Positions 1 through 10,010 of a DNA stretch of 64,000 nt are shown here, piece by piece; positions within the stretch are counted from its first letter, which is position 1, and each line of letters opens with the position of its first letter. A model generated the notes under the pieces. It searched no databases and had not been told where the DNA came from. It worked only from the letters and a program-made list of their open reading frames with translations. Source of the DNA: Niveibacterium sp. SC-1 (lineage in GTDB: Bacteria > Pseudomonadota > Gammaproteobacteria > Burkholderiales > Rhodocyclaceae); assembly GCF_038235435.1 (NCBI RefSeq), contig NZ_CP151275.1, positions 310,001 to 374,000 of the forward strand, in the 5' to 3' direction. The translations under genes and the position numbers were made by a program.

Positions 1-779
1 GCGAGCTCGCGCAACGGCAGCGCGAGACGATCGCCGCGCGGGTGCCGCATTTGATCGATCGCGTGCGCTGGCTCTCGACCCTGCCCGAGGATTTCGACGG
101 CGTGGTGGTTGCCAACGAAGTGCTGGACGTGATCCCGGTGGCGCTCGCCGTCTGGCGCGACGGCGGCATCTTCGAACGTGGCGTCGCGCTGCGCGATGGC
201 GCGCTGGCCTGGGCCGACCGTCCCGCACAGGGCGAGCTGCTGGCCGCGGCGCAGGCGCTGCCGATGCGCGCACCATCCAGCGGTGAATATGTCAGCGAGA
301 TTTCGCTTGCCGGCCGTGCCTGGACGGCGGAGTGGGCGCGGCGCCTGAAGCGTGGCGCGCTGCTGCTGATCGACTACGGTTATCCGCAGCGCGAGTTCTA
401 TCTGCCCTCGCGCAGCACCGGCACCCTCATCTGCTACTACCGCCACCGCGCGCATCCCGATCCCTTTCTGTGGCCGGGGCTCTGCGACATCACCGCCTTC
501 GTGGACTTCACCGCGATCGCGGACGCCGCGCATGCGGCGGGTCTCGACGTGCTGGGCTACGCCGACCAGGCGAGCTTCCTGATGAACTGCGGTCTCCTGG
601 AGATCCTGGCGCAGCGCGGACCGACCGACACGCCGGACTACATCCGCGCCGCGCGTGCCGCACAGCGCCTGATCGCGCCGCACGAGATGGGCGAACTCTT
701 CAAGGTGCTCGCACTCGGCAAGGGCGTCTCGCCCGCGCTGCGCGGCTTCGCGCGGGGCGATCGACTGCACGCGCTGTAG
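1..779 (+). CDS. MidA-family SAM-dependent methyltransferase, 3' part
   Basis: The reading frame is already open at the left edge (codons from position 3), so the N-terminal part with the main SAM-binding motif lies outside the window. The visible part has FDGVVVANEVLDVIPV, the typical VxxNExLDxxPV block of the class I SAM methyltransferases related to mitochondrial NDUFAF7/MidA, followed by LLIDYGYP and a C-terminal FVDFTAIADAAHAAGLDV segment, all characteristic of COG1565. The mitochondrial homologue methylates a complex I subunit; the bacterial substrate is not known. It ends at TAG 777-779, about 55 bases before rapZ. Family assignment is fairly sure, substrate unknown. Confidence 0.8.
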   Translation, partial: ELAQRQRETIAARVPHLIDRVRWLSTLPEDFDGVVVANEVLDVIPVALAVWRDGGIFERGVALRDGALAWADRPAQGELLAAAQALPMRAPSSGEYVSEISLAGRAWTAEWARRLKRGALLLIDYGYPQREFYLPSRSTGTLICYYRHRAHPDPFLWPGLCDITAFVDFTAIADAAHAAGLDVLGYADQASFLMNCGLLEILAQRGPTDTPDYIRAARAAQRLIAPHEMGELFKVLALGKGVSPALRGFARGDRLHAL

Positions 780-833
780 CGTTTGTCACGGTGCATTGGC
801 TATGCTTGCGCTGTCCCCCCGCGAGCACCCCCG

Positions 834-1679
834 ATGCAACTCGTCCTGATCTCCGGCCTTTCCGGTTCCGGCAAAAGCATTGCGCTGGCCGTCCTGGAAG
901 ACGCCGGCTACTACTGTGTCGACAACCTGCCGGCGAATCTGCTGCCGCAATTGGTGGCGCATCTGCGCGACGCAGGCTACGAGCGGGTCGGCGTGGCGGT
1001 GGATGTGCGCAGCGGTGCCGGCCTGCGCGATCTGCCGGCCACCGTGGCGACCCTGCGCACCCTGGTGGAGGATGTGCGCTTCCTCTTCCTCGAAGCACGC
1101 AACACGACGCTCATCGCGCGCTTCTCCGAAACCCGCCGGCGCCATCCCCTGGCTGATGAGGGGACGACGGTCCTCGAGGCGATCGAGCACGAGCGCGAAC
1201 TGCTCGAACACGTCGGCGAACTCGGTCAGCGGATCGACACCAGCGACCTGCGCACCAACACCCTGCGGACCTGGATCCGCGATGCGATCGACGCCCAGCC
1301 TTCGACCGGCCTCACGCTGATGTTCGAATCCTTCGGCTTCAAACACGGGATCCCGCTGGACGCCGATCTCGTCTTCGATGTCCGCTGCCTGCCCAATCCC
1401 TACTACGACCTGGACCTGCGGCCGCTCACCGGGCTCGACCAGCCGGTGGCGGATTTCCTCTGCAGCCATGAGGAAGTGGGCGAGATGGTCGAGGACATCG
1501 CCGCCTTCATTGCCCGCTGGCTGCCCGCCTACATGCGCGATGCGCGCGCCTACCTGACCGTGGCCATCGGCTGCACCGGCGGCCAGCATCGCAGCGTCTT
1601 CATCGCCGAATCGCTGGCCGCGCGCTTCCGTGGCGAGGTGCACGTGCTGCTGCGCCACCGCGCGCTGCGCAATCTCTAG
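834..1679 (+). CDS. rapZ: RNase adapter protein RapZ
   Basis: A 281-residue RapZ/YvcJ-type protein. The N-terminus begins [15 protein letters not shown], placing the Walker A motif at residues 8-15, followed by [12 protein letters not shown], a family signature. The C-terminal half holds [18 protein letters not shown] and [13 protein letters not shown], the conserved C-terminal domain that in E. coli binds GlmZ RNA and directs RNase E to it, tuning glmS and amino-sugar synthesis. The ATG at 834 is chosen because the Walker A motif must lie near the N-terminus; the same frame is open upstream to 783 but that sequence is not conserved-looking. No PTS genes are visible next to it here. Confidence 0.93.
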   Translation: MQLVLISGLSGSGKSIALAVLEDAGYYCVDNLPANLLPQLVAHLRDAGYERVGVAVDVRSGAGLRDLPATVATLRTLVEDVRFLFLEARNTTLIARFSETRRRHPLADEGTTVLEAIEHERELLEHVGELGQRIDTSDLRTNTLRTWIRDAIDAQPSTGLTLMFESFGFKHGIPLDADLVFDVRCLPNPYYDLDLRPLTGLDQPVADFLCSHEEVGEMVEDIAAFIARWLPAYMRDARAYLTVAIGCTGGQHRSVFIAESLAARFRGEVHVLLRHRALRNL

Positions 1680-1838
1680 GTACTTCCAAGCAGCGCTCGG
1701 GTTCCGCGCGGGACCCGAGGAACCTGGCGGTGGCTGTGCGTTTCCTCTGGGCGGTCGCCGCGTCGCGACGGCCGTTGTTCGCAGCCCGGCGGCGATTCCC
1801 GTACACTTCGCGCTCCCTGACCCGCCGGTGTTCCCCTG

Positions 1839-3284
1839 ATGTCCGAAGCCCAGGAAGTGCACCACCACAGTGACGATGTGCTGCAGCACCTCAAAGAGGT
1901 GCAGAGCCTGCTCGCCCGTCACAAGCTGGTCGAAGAGGTGGTGCACCGGCAGGACATGCCCAAGCACGATCTCGTCGAGACCCTCGTGCACAAGCAGCAC
2001 CTGTCCGAACTGGCTGGCCGCCTGGACAAGCTGCACTCGGCGGACGTCGCCTACATTCTCGAATCCCTGCCGCTCGAAGAGCGGCTGATCGTCTGGGACC
2101 TGGTCAAGGCCGAGCGCGACGGCGAGATCCTGCTGGAGGTCTCTGACGCGGTCCGCGAATCGCTGATCGAGACGATGGACCAGGCCGAGCTGGTCGCCGC
2201 GGCCGAACAGCTGGATGCCGACGAGCTCGCCGACTTGGCGCCCGACCTGCCGCGCCAGGTTATCGAGGACGTCTATTCGGGCATGGACGCGGAGGAGCGC
2301 GAGCAATTGCGCGCCGCGATGTCCTATCCCGAGGATTCGGTCGGGGCCCTGATGGACTTCGACATGGTGACCGTGCGGGAAGACGTCACCCTCGAAGTGG
2401 TGCTGCGCTACCTGCGCCGCTTCGATCAGCTACCCGACAACACCGACCAGATCCTGGTGGTGGACCGCAAGGAGCGCCTGCGCGGCGTGCTGCCGATCCA
2501 CCGCCTGCTGGTCTCCGACCCGGAGGTCGAGGTGAGCGAGATCATGCTCACCGAACACCTGACGCTGGAGCCGGGCGACAGCGCCGACGATGCGGTCAAC
2601 GCCTTCGAGCGTTACGACCTGGTGAGCGCGCCGGTGGTCGACAGCCACCATCGCCTGATGGGCCGGCTCACTGTCGCCGCGGTGCTGGACTTCGTGCGCG
2701 AACAGTCCGAAGCCGAGCTGCTCTCGCAGGCCGGCCTGAAGGAAGAGGAAGACATCTTCGCGCCGGTGCTCGACTCGGTGAAGAACCGCTGGCGCTGGCT
2801 GGCGATCAACCTGGTGACCGCCTTCATCGCCTCGCGGGTGATCGGCGCCTTCGAGCATTCGATCGAAAGGCTGGTGGCGCTCGCGGCGCTCATGCCCATC
2901 GTCGCCGGCATCGGCGGCAACTCGGGCAACCAGACCATCACCATGATCGTGCGCGCGATCGCGACGGGTCAGGTCAATGCCGAGAACGGACGCCGCCTCT
3001 TCCGCAAGGAGATCGGCGTCTCAATGATCAACGGCGTCGTCTGGGGCGGCCTGCTCGGCATCATCGCCTGGGTGCTCTATGGCGACTGGCGCCTGGGCGC
3101 GGTGATGACCTCCGCGATGACGCTCAACCTGCTGCTCGCCGCCTTCATGGGCGTCGCCATTCCCTGGATGATGCTGCGCCTGGGCCGTGACCCGGCGCTG
3201 GGCTCTTCGGTCCTGATCACCGCCTGTACCGACTCAGGCGGTTTCTTCATCTTCCTCGGCTTGGCGACGCTGATCCTGCTCTAG
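1839..3284 (+). CDS. mgtE: Magnesium transporter MgtE
   Basis: A 481-residue protein with the MgtE order: N-terminal helical domain with repeated acidic segments (about residues 30-150), a CBS-domain pair (about 155-280; [19 protein letters not shown] and [18 protein letters not shown]), then a membrane domain from about 315 with [16 protein letters not shown], the conserved pore-region motif of the SLC41/MgtE family. Cytoplasmic MgtE domains sense Mg2+ and gate the channel. The gene ends at TAG 3282-3284, which overlaps the stop codon of hemL on the other strand, so the two are convergent with no room for a separate terminator. Confidence 0.95.
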   Translation: MSEAQEVHHHSDDVLQHLKEVQSLLARHKLVEEVVHRQDMPKHDLVETLVHKQHLSELAGRLDKLHSADVAYILESLPLEERLIVWDLVKAERDGEILLEVSDAVRESLIETMDQAELVAAAEQLDADELADLAPDLPRQVIEDVYSGMDAEEREQLRAAMSYPEDSVGALMDFDMVTVREDVTLEVVLRYLRRFDQLPDNTDQILVVDRKERLRGVLPIHRLLVSDPEVEVSEIMLTEHLTLEPGDSADDAVNAFERYDLVSAPVVDSHHRLMGRLTVAAVLDFVREQSEAELLSQAGLKEEEDIFAPVLDSVKNRWRWLAINLVTAFIASRVIGAFEHSIERLVALAALMPIVAGIGGNSGNQTITMIVRAIATGQVNAENGRRLFRKEIGVSMINGVVWGGLLGIIAWVLYGDWRLGAVMTSAMTLNLLLAAFMGVAIPWMMLRLGRDPALGSSVLITACTDSGGFFIFLGLATLILL

Positions 3285-4561
3285 AGCGCCGCGAAGACTT
3301 TCGTTGCCGCGGCCGTCGTGGCCGCGATCTCGGCTTCGCCATGCGCGGCCGAGACGAAGCCGGCCTCGAAGGCGGAGGGCGCGAAGTAGTGGCCCGCGTC
3401 CAGCATGGCGTGGAAGAAGCGGTTGAAGCGCTCGCGGTCGCAGGCCATCACTTGCGTAAAAGAGGTCGGCACCTGGTCGGCGAAATAGAGGCCGAACATG
3501 CCACCCACGGCTTCCGCAGTGAAGCTCACGCCCGCGGCGGCCGCCGCCTGTTTGAGCCCATCCACCAGCGACTGGGTGCGCGCGGCCAACGAGGGATAGA
3601 AGTCCGGAGCCTGGATGGCTTCCAGCGTCGCGAGGCCGGCGGCCACCGCCACCGGATTGCCCGAGAGCGTGCCGGCCTGATAGACCGGGCCCAGGGGCGC
3701 GATCTGCTGCATGATTTCGCGCTTGCCGCCGAAGGCCCCCACCGGCATGCCGCCGCCGATCACCTTGCCCAGCGTCACCAGGTCCGCGTCGATGCCAAAG
3801 AGGCCTTGGGCGCCCTTGGGGCCGACCCGGAAACCCGTCATCACCTCGTCGAAGATCAGCACGCTGCCGTGGCGGGTGCACAGCTCGCGCAGCGCCTTGA
3901 GGAAGGCGGGCTGCGGACGCACCAGGTTCATGTTGCCGACCACCGGTTCCAGGATCACCGCGGCGATGCGCTCGCCATGGGCCTTGAAGGCGGCTTCGAG
4001 CTGCTCCAGGTCGTTGTAGTCGAGCACCAGCGTGTGCTTGATGAAGTCCGCCGGCACGCCGCCCGAGGACGGGTTGCCGAAGGTGAGCAGGCCGGAGCCG
4101 GCCTTGACCAGCAGGCTGTCAGCATGGCCGTGGTAGCAACCTTCGAACTTCACGATCGCGTCGCGGCCGGTGAAGCCGCGCGCCAGCCGGATCGCGCTCA
4201 TCGTCGCCTCGGTGCCGGAGGACACGAGCCGCACCATCTCCATATTGGGGACGAGGCGGCAGAGCGTTTCGGCCATCTCGATCTCGGCCTCGGTCGGCGC
4301 ACCGAAGGAAAGGCCGCCAACGGCCGCTTCCTGCACCGCGCGGATCGTCGCCGGATGGGCGTGCCCCAGGATCGCCGGACCCCAGGAGCCGACGTAGTCG
4401 ATGTATTCCTTGCCGTTGGCGTCCCACAGGCGGGGCCCTTGACCACGGGTGAAGAAGCGCGGCGTGCCACCGACCGAGCGGAAGGCGCGGACCGGCGAGT
4501 TCACGCCGCCCGGGATGCTGCGCTGGGCGCGTTCGAAGAGGTCCTGATTGCGGTCGCTCAT
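3281..4561 (-). CDS. hemL: Glutamate-1-semialdehyde 2,1-aminomutase
   Basis: A 426-residue PLP enzyme that converts glutamate-1-semialdehyde to 5-aminolevulinate, the last step of the C5 route to haem. It shows [14 protein letters not shown] at the N-terminus, the [12 protein letters not shown] block, the aspartate motif [12 protein letters not shown], and the PLP lysine in [16 protein letters not shown] (K266). Length matches the family. Its ATG (4561) overlaps the TGA of thiE as ATGA, so it is the last gene of a translationally coupled thiD-thiE-hemL unit. Confidence 0.97.
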   Translation of the reverse strand: MSDRNQDLFERAQRSIPGGVNSPVRAFRSVGGTPRFFTRGQGPRLWDANGKEYIDYVGSWGPAILGHAHPATIRAVQEAAVGGLSFGAPTEAEIEMAETLCRLVPNMEMVRLVSSGTEATMSAIRLARGFTGRDAIVKFEGCYHGHADSLLVKAGSGLLTFGNPSSGGVPADFIKHTLVLDYNDLEQLEAAFKAHGERIAAVILEPVVGNMNLVRPQPAFLKALRELCTRHGSVLIFDEVMTGFRVGPKGAQGLFGIDADLVTLGKVIGGGMPVGAFGGKREIMQQIAPLGPVYQAGTLSGNPVAVAAGLATLEAIQAPDFYPSLAARTQSLVDGLKQAAAAAGVSFTAEAVGGMFGLYFADQVPTSFTQVMACDRERFNRFFHAMLDAGHYFAPSAFEAGFVSAAHGEAEIAATTAAATKVFAAL

Positions 4562-5199
4562 ACGGGAGCCTTTGGCGAAAAGAGTTGGGCGTAAGCGCGG
4601 GCCTGCGTTTGCGGATCCGCGGTTTCGAAAAGATCGGTGATGACGGCGAGCAGGTCGGCGCCCGCGTCCACAAGACTGCGGGCATTGCCCAGCTGGATAC
4701 CGCCGATGCAGCAGATCGTCGCCTCGGGCGAGATGGCGCGCGTCTGGCGCACCAGCTCCAGCGGCGCGCGCACGGCGGCCGGCTTGGTCGGCGAGTCGAA
4801 CATGGCGCCGAAGGCCAGGTAGTCGGCACCGCCCGCCTGCGCCGCCTGGGCGCGACTGGCCTCGTTGTAGCAGGAGATGCCGATGATCCGCTCCGGACCG
4901 AGGATCGCCCGCGCTTCGGCCAGCGCGCCGTCCTCGCGGCCGATGTGGGCGCCGTCCGCCCCCAGCGCCAGGGCGAGCTGCGGGTCGTCGTTGATCAGGC
5001 AGGGCACCGCGTAGCCGCGTGCCAGTTCGCAGAGGGCGCCTGCCTGCGCGCGCGCGAGTGCGGCATCGGCGCGCTTGTTACGGTACTGGAGCAAGACAAT
5101 GCCGCCGCGCAGCAGGGCTTCGGTTACATCGAGCAGGCGCCGGGTGTCGGTCCAGTCCGGGGTGACCGCATAGGGGCCGCGGAGGCGCTGCTTAGTCAT
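4558..5199 (-). CDS. thiE: Thiamine-phosphate synthase
   Basis: A 213-residue TIM-barrel protein starting [15 protein letters not shown]. It joins the pyrimidine (HMP-PP) and thiazole moieties into thiamine phosphate. Family motifs visible are LLQYRNK (residues about 35-41), [44 protein letters not shown] and CIGGI near the C-terminus. The ATG at 5199 is preferred to more distant upstream starts because it overlaps the thiD stop as ATGA. No thiG, thiS or thiC is in the window, and there is no space upstream of thiD for a full TPP riboswitch. Confidence 0.94.
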   Translation of the reverse strand: MTKQRLRGPYAVTPDWTDTRRLLDVTEALLRGGIVLLQYRNKRADAALARAQAGALCELARGYAVPCLINDDPQLALALGADGAHIGREDGALAEARAILGPERIIGISCYNEASRAQAAQAGGADYLAFGAMFDSPTKPAAVRAPLELVRQTRAISPEATICCIGGIQLGNARSLVDAGADLLAVITDLFETADPQTQARAYAQLFSPKAPV

Positions 5200-6014
5200 C
5201 CGCGCAGCCCGAAGAGGCGGTCGGGCAGGTGCTGGCCCATGCCCACCTGGAAGCCTTCGCGCAGGCTGTGCCAAGTGAAGTCCTGGGCTTCGCGTACCGC
5301 GGCCGAGAGTTCCTGGCCGAAAGCCAGGCGGGTCGCCAGGGCTGCAGCCAGGGTGCAACCGGCACCGTGGAAACTGCCGGGCAGGCGTTCCCAGGCATCG
5401 GCGCGCACCACGCCCTCGGGGCCGAACAGGGTATTGATGATCTGCGGGGTCGACTCATGGGCGCCGGTGAGCAGCACGTGACCGGCGCCCAGGTCGAGCA
5501 GGCGGCGGGCGCACTCGGCCGGCGTCGGGCTTTCGTCCTCGTCTTCCTCCTCGGCCAGCCGCAGCAGTTCGCGGCGATTAGGCGTGACGATGGTCGAAAG
5601 CGGGATCAAGAGGCCGCAGACGGCGTCGATCAACTCCTCCTCGGCCAGCGGATCCTCGGCGCCCGAGGCCGCGACCGGATCCAGCACCACCGGTATGTCG
5701 GGGTAGTCGGCGACGATCTCGGCAATCACCGCGGCGATTTCCGGCGTGCCGGCCAGCCCGATTTTGAACGCGGCTATCGGCATGTCCTCAAGAAGTACCC
5801 TTGCCTGTTCGTTGACCCAGTCTGGATCCAGGCTCCAGAAGGCTTCGATGCCCCGGGTATCACGGGCGCTGATGCCGGTGATCACGCTGGCCGGATGGCC
5901 GCCGAGCGAGGCAACGGTGAGGATGTCGGCTGCGATGCCGGCGCCGCCCGTCGGATCGGATGCGGCGAAGCACAACACGACCGGGGGGGCTTTTGCGGGA
6001 GTGGGGGGCGGCAT
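5196..6014 (-). CDS. thiD: Hydroxymethylpyrimidine/phosphomethylpyrimidine kinase
   Basis: A 272-residue ribokinase-fold kinase that phosphorylates HMP and HMP-P to HMP-PP. It has CFAASDPTGGAGIAADI at the N-terminus, VLDPVAASGAEDPL, TPNRRELLRLAEEE, and GSFHGAGCTLAAALATRLA containing the anion-hole/catalytic GAGC segment. The ATG at 6014 is taken as the start; a TTG at 6038 in the same frame is an alternative, and neither has a good ribosome-binding site. First gene of the thiD-thiE-hemL chain, divergent from the rubredoxin gene across about 67 bases of AT-rich DNA. Confidence 0.92.
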   Translation of the reverse strand: MPPPTPAKAPPVVLCFAASDPTGGAGIAADILTVASLGGHPASVITGISARDTRGIEAFWSLDPDWVNEQARVLLEDMPIAAFKIGLAGTPEIAAVIAEIVADYPDIPVVLDPVAASGAEDPLAEEELIDAVCGLLIPLSTIVTPNRRELLRLAEEEDEDESPTPAECARRLLDLGAGHVLLTGAHESTPQIINTLFGPEGVVRADAWERLPGSFHGAGCTLAAALATRLAFGQELSAAVREAQDFTWHSLREGFQVGMGQHLPDRLFGLRG

Positions 6015-6081
6015 GGGCGAGGCAGGAGATGGCCGCAAATTGCGGTAAGATCATTAAATCTTAAACGAAAATACTTGATTT

Positions 6082-6270
6082 ATGAGCGAAAGTGCCGGCG
6101 CCGAGTTTCAGACCTGGATGTGTTTGATCTGCGGTTTCATCTATGACGAAGCCGCGGGCCTCCCGGGCGAAGGCCTCGCGCCGGGCACCCGTTGGGCGGA
6201 TGTGCCGCCGAACTGGACCTGTCCGGAGTGCGGGGCGCGCAAGGATGACTTCGAACTCGTTGAAATCTGA
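6082..6270 (+). CDS. Rubredoxin
   Basis: A 62-residue one-iron electron carrier. The two iron-binding knuckles are MCLICGFIYDEAAG (C14, C17) and WTCPECGARKDDFE (C47, C50), with the usual GTRWADVPPNWTCP approach to the second. It carries about eight extra residues before the conserved core. Rubredoxins pass electrons to alkane hydroxylases, superoxide reductases or oxygen-stress enzymes; no partner enzyme is visible nearby, so the redox partner is unknown. It lies between the thiamine/haem genes and the pil cluster and is followed by a strong stem-loop. Confidence 0.95.
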   Translation: MSESAGAEFQTWMCLICGFIYDEAAGLPGEGLAPGTRWADVPPNWTCPECGARKDDFELVEI

Positions 6271-6280
6271 AATCCTGTTA

Positions 6281-6311
6281 CAGCGCAGCATTCCGTCGGG
6301 ATGCTGCGCTG
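6281..6311 (+). terminator. Stem-loop after rubredoxin gene
   Basis: CAGCGCAGCATTCC pairs with GGGATGCTGCGCTG (13 Watson-Crick pairs plus one T-G), with a short GTC loop, starting 10 bases after the rubredoxin stop. There is no run of T behind it, so termination is inferred from the stem and its place. AT-rich sequence with TATATT at 6331-6336 follows and may belong to the pilG promoter, though no good -35 box was found. Confidence 0.6.
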
Positions 6312-6380
6312 CGAAATGCATAAATTCGGTTATATTGAGCCGTCAAGTGAGAAAAACACGAATCGTGGGGAGAAGGCGAC

Positions 6381-6788
6381 TTGACCGAAGCGAATAGACC
6401 CGGCGGTGCACTCGAGGGCGTAAAGGTCATGGTGATCGATGATTCGAACACCATCCGTCGCAGCGCCGAGATCTTTCTTGCCCAGGCCGGCTGTCAGGTC
6501 CTTCTGGCCGAGGACGGCTTCGACGCGCTCGCCAAGATCTCCGATCACCATCCCGACATCGTGTTTGTCGACATCATGATGCCCCGTCTGGACGGGTATC
6601 AGACCTGTGCGCTGATCAAGAAGAACCCGAAGTTCGCGGCCACGCCGGTCATCATGCTGTCGTCCAAGGACGGCCTTTTCGACCGCGCCCGCGGCCGGAT
6701 GGTCGGTTCCAATGAATATCTGACCAAACCCTTTACCAAAGACAGTCTTATCAAGGCAGTCGCCGCGCACGCGGGCACTGCTGTCTGA
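6381..6788 (+). CDS. pilG: Twitching motility response regulator PilG
   Basis: A 135-residue single-domain receiver. After a short N-terminal tail it shows VMVIDDSNTIRRSAE (acidic pair D20-D21), phospho-acceptor D64 in VFVDIMMPRLDG and the conserved lysine K116 in NEYLTKPF. The DSNTIRRSAEIFL and DIMMPRLDGYQTC blocks are PilG-typical. The start is a TTG at 6381 behind GGGGAGAAGGCGAC; no ATG lies close to the domain edge. In Pseudomonas PilG drives type IV pilus extension and works with ChpA. First gene of pilG-pilH-pilI-pilJ-chpA. Confidence 0.93.
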   Translation: MTEANRPGGALEGVKVMVIDDSNTIRRSAEIFLAQAGCQVLLAEDGFDALAKISDHHPDIVFVDIMMPRLDGYQTCALIKKNPKFAATPVIMLSSKDGLFDRARGRMVGSNEYLTKPFTKDSLIKAVAAHAGTAV

Positions 6789-6814
6789 GACTCCGCGCAA
6801 TCCGGGAGCACCCC

Positions 6815-7180
6815 ATGCCGATCAAGAAGATCCTCATCGTCGATGACTCGCCCACCGATCGTTTTGCCCTGATGGAATATCTGGTCAAGCAGGGCTTCAA
6901 CGTCGTGACCGCCGAAGACGGTGCCGACGGGATCCAGAAGGCCAAGGCCGAGCTGCCAGACCTCATCCTGATGGACGTGGTCATGCCCGGCATCAACGGC
7001 TACCAGGCCACACGCACCATCTCGCGCGAAGACGCCACCCGCCACATCCCGATCTTCATGTGCACCTCCAAAGACCAGGAGACCGACAAGATCTGGGGTA
7101 TGCGCCAAGGCGCCAACGACTACCTGGTCAAGCCGCTTGACTTCGATCTGCTGCTGGAAAAGATCAAGGCACTGGGCTGA
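6815..7180 (+). CDS. pilH: Twitching motility response regulator PilH
   Basis: A 121-residue stand-alone receiver domain: ILIVDDSPTDRFALME (D10, D11), phospho-acceptor D54 in LILMDVVMPGINGYQAT, switch residues in FMCTSKDQETD and K106 in NDYLVKPLDFD. DSPTDR and MPGINGYQATR are typical of PilH. In Pseudomonas PilH opposes PilG, favouring pilus retraction or acting as a phosphate sink for ChpA. It starts 26 bases after pilG behind GGGAGCACCCC and lacks any output domain. Confidence 0.93.
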   Translation: MPIKKILIVDDSPTDRFALMEYLVKQGFNVVTAEDGADGIQKAKAELPDLILMDVVMPGINGYQATRTISREDATRHIPIFMCTSKDQETDKIWGMRQGANDYLVKPLDFDLLLEKIKALG

Positions 7181-7233
7181 GCCGCAGCCCGCACCAACAC
7201 AAAAGAAACGGCAAGTCGGGGGAGGAGCCTTAG

Positions 7234-7752
7234 ATGGCCAAACGCATCAGCCTGCGTGAGTTCCAGCAGGATCTGTCGTCACGGCTTGCCGGGACGAAAA
7301 ACTCCAATGCCAAGCCGGCGCTGCTTGCAGTGCTGGCCGGGCCCGAAGGCTGGTTGCTCGATCTGGCCGACAGCGGCGAGATCATGGCACTCCCCTCCGT
7401 CGCGCCCGTGCCGCTGGCGCGCGAATGGTTCCGCGGCCTCGCCAACGTTCGCGGCAACCTCTTCAGTGTTGTCGACTTCCCCTCGTTTCTCGGCCTCGCC
7501 CCGGTTGTTGCCGGCAGCGAGGCGCGTCTGCTGCTCGTCGGCGCCAAGCACGGCGTCAACACCGCGCTGCTGGTAAGCCGCGCGATCGGCCTGCGCAACC
7601 CGGACGACTTCGAGACCGATCGTCGCTTCCGCGATGACCGGCCCTGGGTCGTCGGCGGCTTGCGCGACAGTCAGGACCGCCTCTGGAAGCGGCTGTCCGC
7701 GCGAGCCCTGCTCGCCGACCCGCGCTTCCTCGATGCGGGCGGCGCCCGCTGA
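7234..7752 (+). CDS. pilI: CheW-like adaptor PilI
   Basis: A 172-residue CheW-domain protein. It opens with [15 protein letters not shown], as PilI proteins do, and continues with [20 protein letters not shown], the hydrophobic strand typical of CheW domains, [18 protein letters not shown] and [18 protein letters not shown]. CheW proteins bridge a chemoreceptor and the histidine kinase, here presumably PilJ and ChpA. A strong ribosome-binding site (GGGGGAGGAG) lies before the ATG. Confidence 0.9.
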   Translation: MAKRISLREFQQDLSSRLAGTKNSNAKPALLAVLAGPEGWLLDLADSGEIMALPSVAPVPLAREWFRGLANVRGNLFSVVDFPSFLGLAPVVAGSEARLLLVGAKHGVNTALLVSRAIGLRNPDDFETDRRFRDDRPWVVGGLRDSQDRLWKRLSARALLADPRFLDAGGAR

Positions 7753-7832
7753 CAGGCCACCCCGCACCCGTTTTCCCGCACTCAGCAAACCGCTCCAACA
7801 CAAATATCCGTCTGCACCATCGGAGAAGTCGC

Positions 7833-9974
7833 ATGGCCATCAAACTGTTCGGTCGCACCCTCGGCCAAAAAGGCACGAATACCGCCTCCACTGGCGAGAG
7901 TACGATCATGGACGACACCGTCCTGGAGCCGCAGACTGTCGGCGAAGGCTTCGCTGCCAAGGTTCCCCTCCTTGCGGGCAAGACGGTTGCCGAACAGCTG
8001 CGCCTTTTGGGCGTGTTGCTGGCGATCTTCGCCGGCGTGGCGATTGTGCTGACGGTCGTTCAGCTGCGCGGGGCGACCCAGGGCACGGGCTACGTGACCA
8101 TGGCCGGTCAGATGCGTACGCTGTCGCAGCGGATCGCGAAAGCCGCCCAGCTCACGCTGCAAGGCAATCCGACGGCGTTCAGCGAACTCAAGGACAGCCG
8201 CGAGAAGTTCGACAGCCTGCTCAAGGCAGTGCGCAACGGCGGGACGGTGGACGGCATCACGGTGCCGAGCAGCCCGGGTGCGGTGCAGGGCGAACTCGAT
8301 GAGCTGACCAAGCTCTGGGAAAAGACCGACAAGGACGCCAAGCAGCTTCTCAACCAGCAGCAGAACCTCTCCTCGCTGGGTACCTCGGTGGCAACCATCA
8401 ACACCGAAAACCCGCGCCTGCTGGACCTCTCCGAACAGGTCGCCGCGCTCAAGCTGCAAAGCGGCGCGAGCCCACGCGAAATCGCGACCGCCAACCAGGT
8501 GGTGATGCTGACGCAGCGCATGGCCAAGAACGCCAACGCGCTGCTGGTGGCCGACGCGATCGACCCGGAAGTGGCCTTCCTGCTGGGCAAGGACGCGAAC
8601 ACCTTCCGCGAGCTGCTCGATTCGCTCACGAGCATGACCTCGGACCGCGACACCCTCGACAAGATCGAGAACCTCAAGGAAGTCGCCGAAGAACACCTGA
8701 AGGGCGTCCAGAACATCCTCGGCAACATCCAGCTGCTGGTGCAGGCCAAGCGCGCGGGTAGCCAGATCTTCGGCCAGTCCTCGCAATTGCTGTCCGCCAC
8801 CGACTCACTGCTGACGGCCTACAACAAGCGCTTCACGGGCTTCAATGCCCTGTCGCTCGTCATCATCGTGTTCGCCCTGCTCGCCCTCGCGGTGCTGGTG
8901 CTGATGGCCAAGCTCTACAACGACGACTTGAAGCACCGTCAGGCCGAAGCGGAACGCCAGCGCGGTCAGGCGGAAGCAGAAAAGAACGCCACCCAGCAGG
9001 CCATTCTGCGATTGATGAACGAGATGGGCGACCTCGCTGACGGTGACTTGACCGTGCGTGCGACGGTGACCGAAGACATCACGGGCGCGATCGCCGACTC
9101 GGTGAACTACACGGTTGAAGAACTCGCGGTGCTGGTGCGTCGCCTGAACGACGCAGCCGGTCGCGTGACCCACGCCACCGAATCCGCGCAAGCGATCTCC
9201 ACCGAGCTGATCGAGACGGCCGAACGCCAGTCGCGCGAGATTCAGCACGCCGGTAACCAGGTCGAGGAAATGTCGCGCTCGATGACCGACGTGTCGGGCA
9301 ACGCGATGCAGTCCGCACAGGTTGCGCGCAAGTCGCTGGAAGCGGCGCGCAAGGGCCAGGACGCGGTGCAGAACACGATCCGCGGCATGAACGACATCCG
9401 CGAGCAGATCCAGGAAACCTCCAAGCGGATCAAGCGCCTGGGCGAATCCTCGCAGGAGATCGGTGAAATCGTGGAACTGATTTCCGACATTACCGAGCAG
9501 ACCAACGTGCTGGCACTGAACGCCGCCATCCAGGCCGCATCGGCCGGTGAAGCGGGCCGCGGCTTCACGGTGGTTGCGGAAGAAGTGCAGCGCCTCGCAG
9601 AACGCTCCGCGGAAGCTACCAAGCAGATCGCGGCGATCGTGAAGACGATTCAGACCGACACGCAGGACGCCGTGGCCGCCATGGAAAACTCGACCCGCGG
9701 TGTGGTCGATGGCGCCCGAGCATCCGACGCCGCAGGTCAAGCGCTGTCCGAGATCGGTGACGTGTCCGTGGAAGTGGCCTCGCTGATTGAACAGATCTCG
9801 GCCGATACGCAGAAGCAGGCCTCGGTGGCAACCGAAGTGGCGGACGCGATGCGCGACATTCTCAAGCTGAACGAACAGACTTCCCGCGGTACCCAGCAGA
9901 CCGCCGTGTCGATCGGCCAGCTCGCCGACCTCGCGGTGGAACTGAAGGGTTCGGTTTCCGGCTTCAAGGTCTAA
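7833..9974 (+). CDS. pilJ: Pilus chemoreceptor PilJ
   Basis: A 713-residue methyl-accepting chemotaxis protein. Two membrane segments bracket a periplasmic region: [20 protein letters not shown] near residue 50-70 and [19 protein letters not shown] near 340-360. The periplasmic part carries two PilJ-type modules, each with a QR-rich start ([34 protein letters not shown]). A HAMP region follows ([19 protein letters not shown]) and then the signalling hairpin with [15 protein letters not shown] and [19 protein letters not shown]. In Pseudomonas PilJ senses surface contact through pilin. No CheR (pilK) or CheB (chpB) gene follows in this cluster. Confidence 0.95.
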   Translation: MAIKLFGRTLGQKGTNTASTGESTIMDDTVLEPQTVGEGFAAKVPLLAGKTVAEQLRLLGVLLAIFAGVAIVLTVVQLRGATQGTGYVTMAGQMRTLSQRIAKAAQLTLQGNPTAFSELKDSREKFDSLLKAVRNGGTVDGITVPSSPGAVQGELDELTKLWEKTDKDAKQLLNQQQNLSSLGTSVATINTENPRLLDLSEQVAALKLQSGASPREIATANQVVMLTQRMAKNANALLVADAIDPEVAFLLGKDANTFRELLDSLTSMTSDRDTLDKIENLKEVAEEHLKGVQNILGNIQLLVQAKRAGSQIFGQSSQLLSATDSLLTAYNKRFTGFNALSLVIIVFALLALAVLVLMAKLYNDDLKHRQAEAERQRGQAEAEKNATQQAILRLMNEMGDLADGDLTVRATVTEDITGAIADSVNYTVEELAVLVRRLNDAAGRVTHATESAQAISTELIETAERQSREIQHAGNQVEEMSRSMTDVSGNAMQSAQVARKSLEAARKGQDAVQNTIRGMNDIREQIQETSKRIKRLGESSQEIGEIVELISDITEQTNVLALNAAIQAASAGEAGRGFTVVAEEVQRLAERSAEATKQIAAIVKTIQTDTQDAVAAMENSTRGVVDGARASDAAGQALSEIGDVSVEVASLIEQISADTQKQASVATEVADAMRDILKLNEQTSRGTQQTAVSIGQLADLAVELKGSVSGFKV

Positions 9975-10010
9975 ATCTAAAAAGCTGCCCTGGGCAGAGA
10001 GACGCCGACA

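Noticed and set aside
6015..6081. Possible TPP riboswitch before thiD
   Set aside because: Only about 67 bases separate thiD from the rubredoxin gene, too few for a TPP aptamer, and no CUGAGA/ACCUGA-type core was seen.
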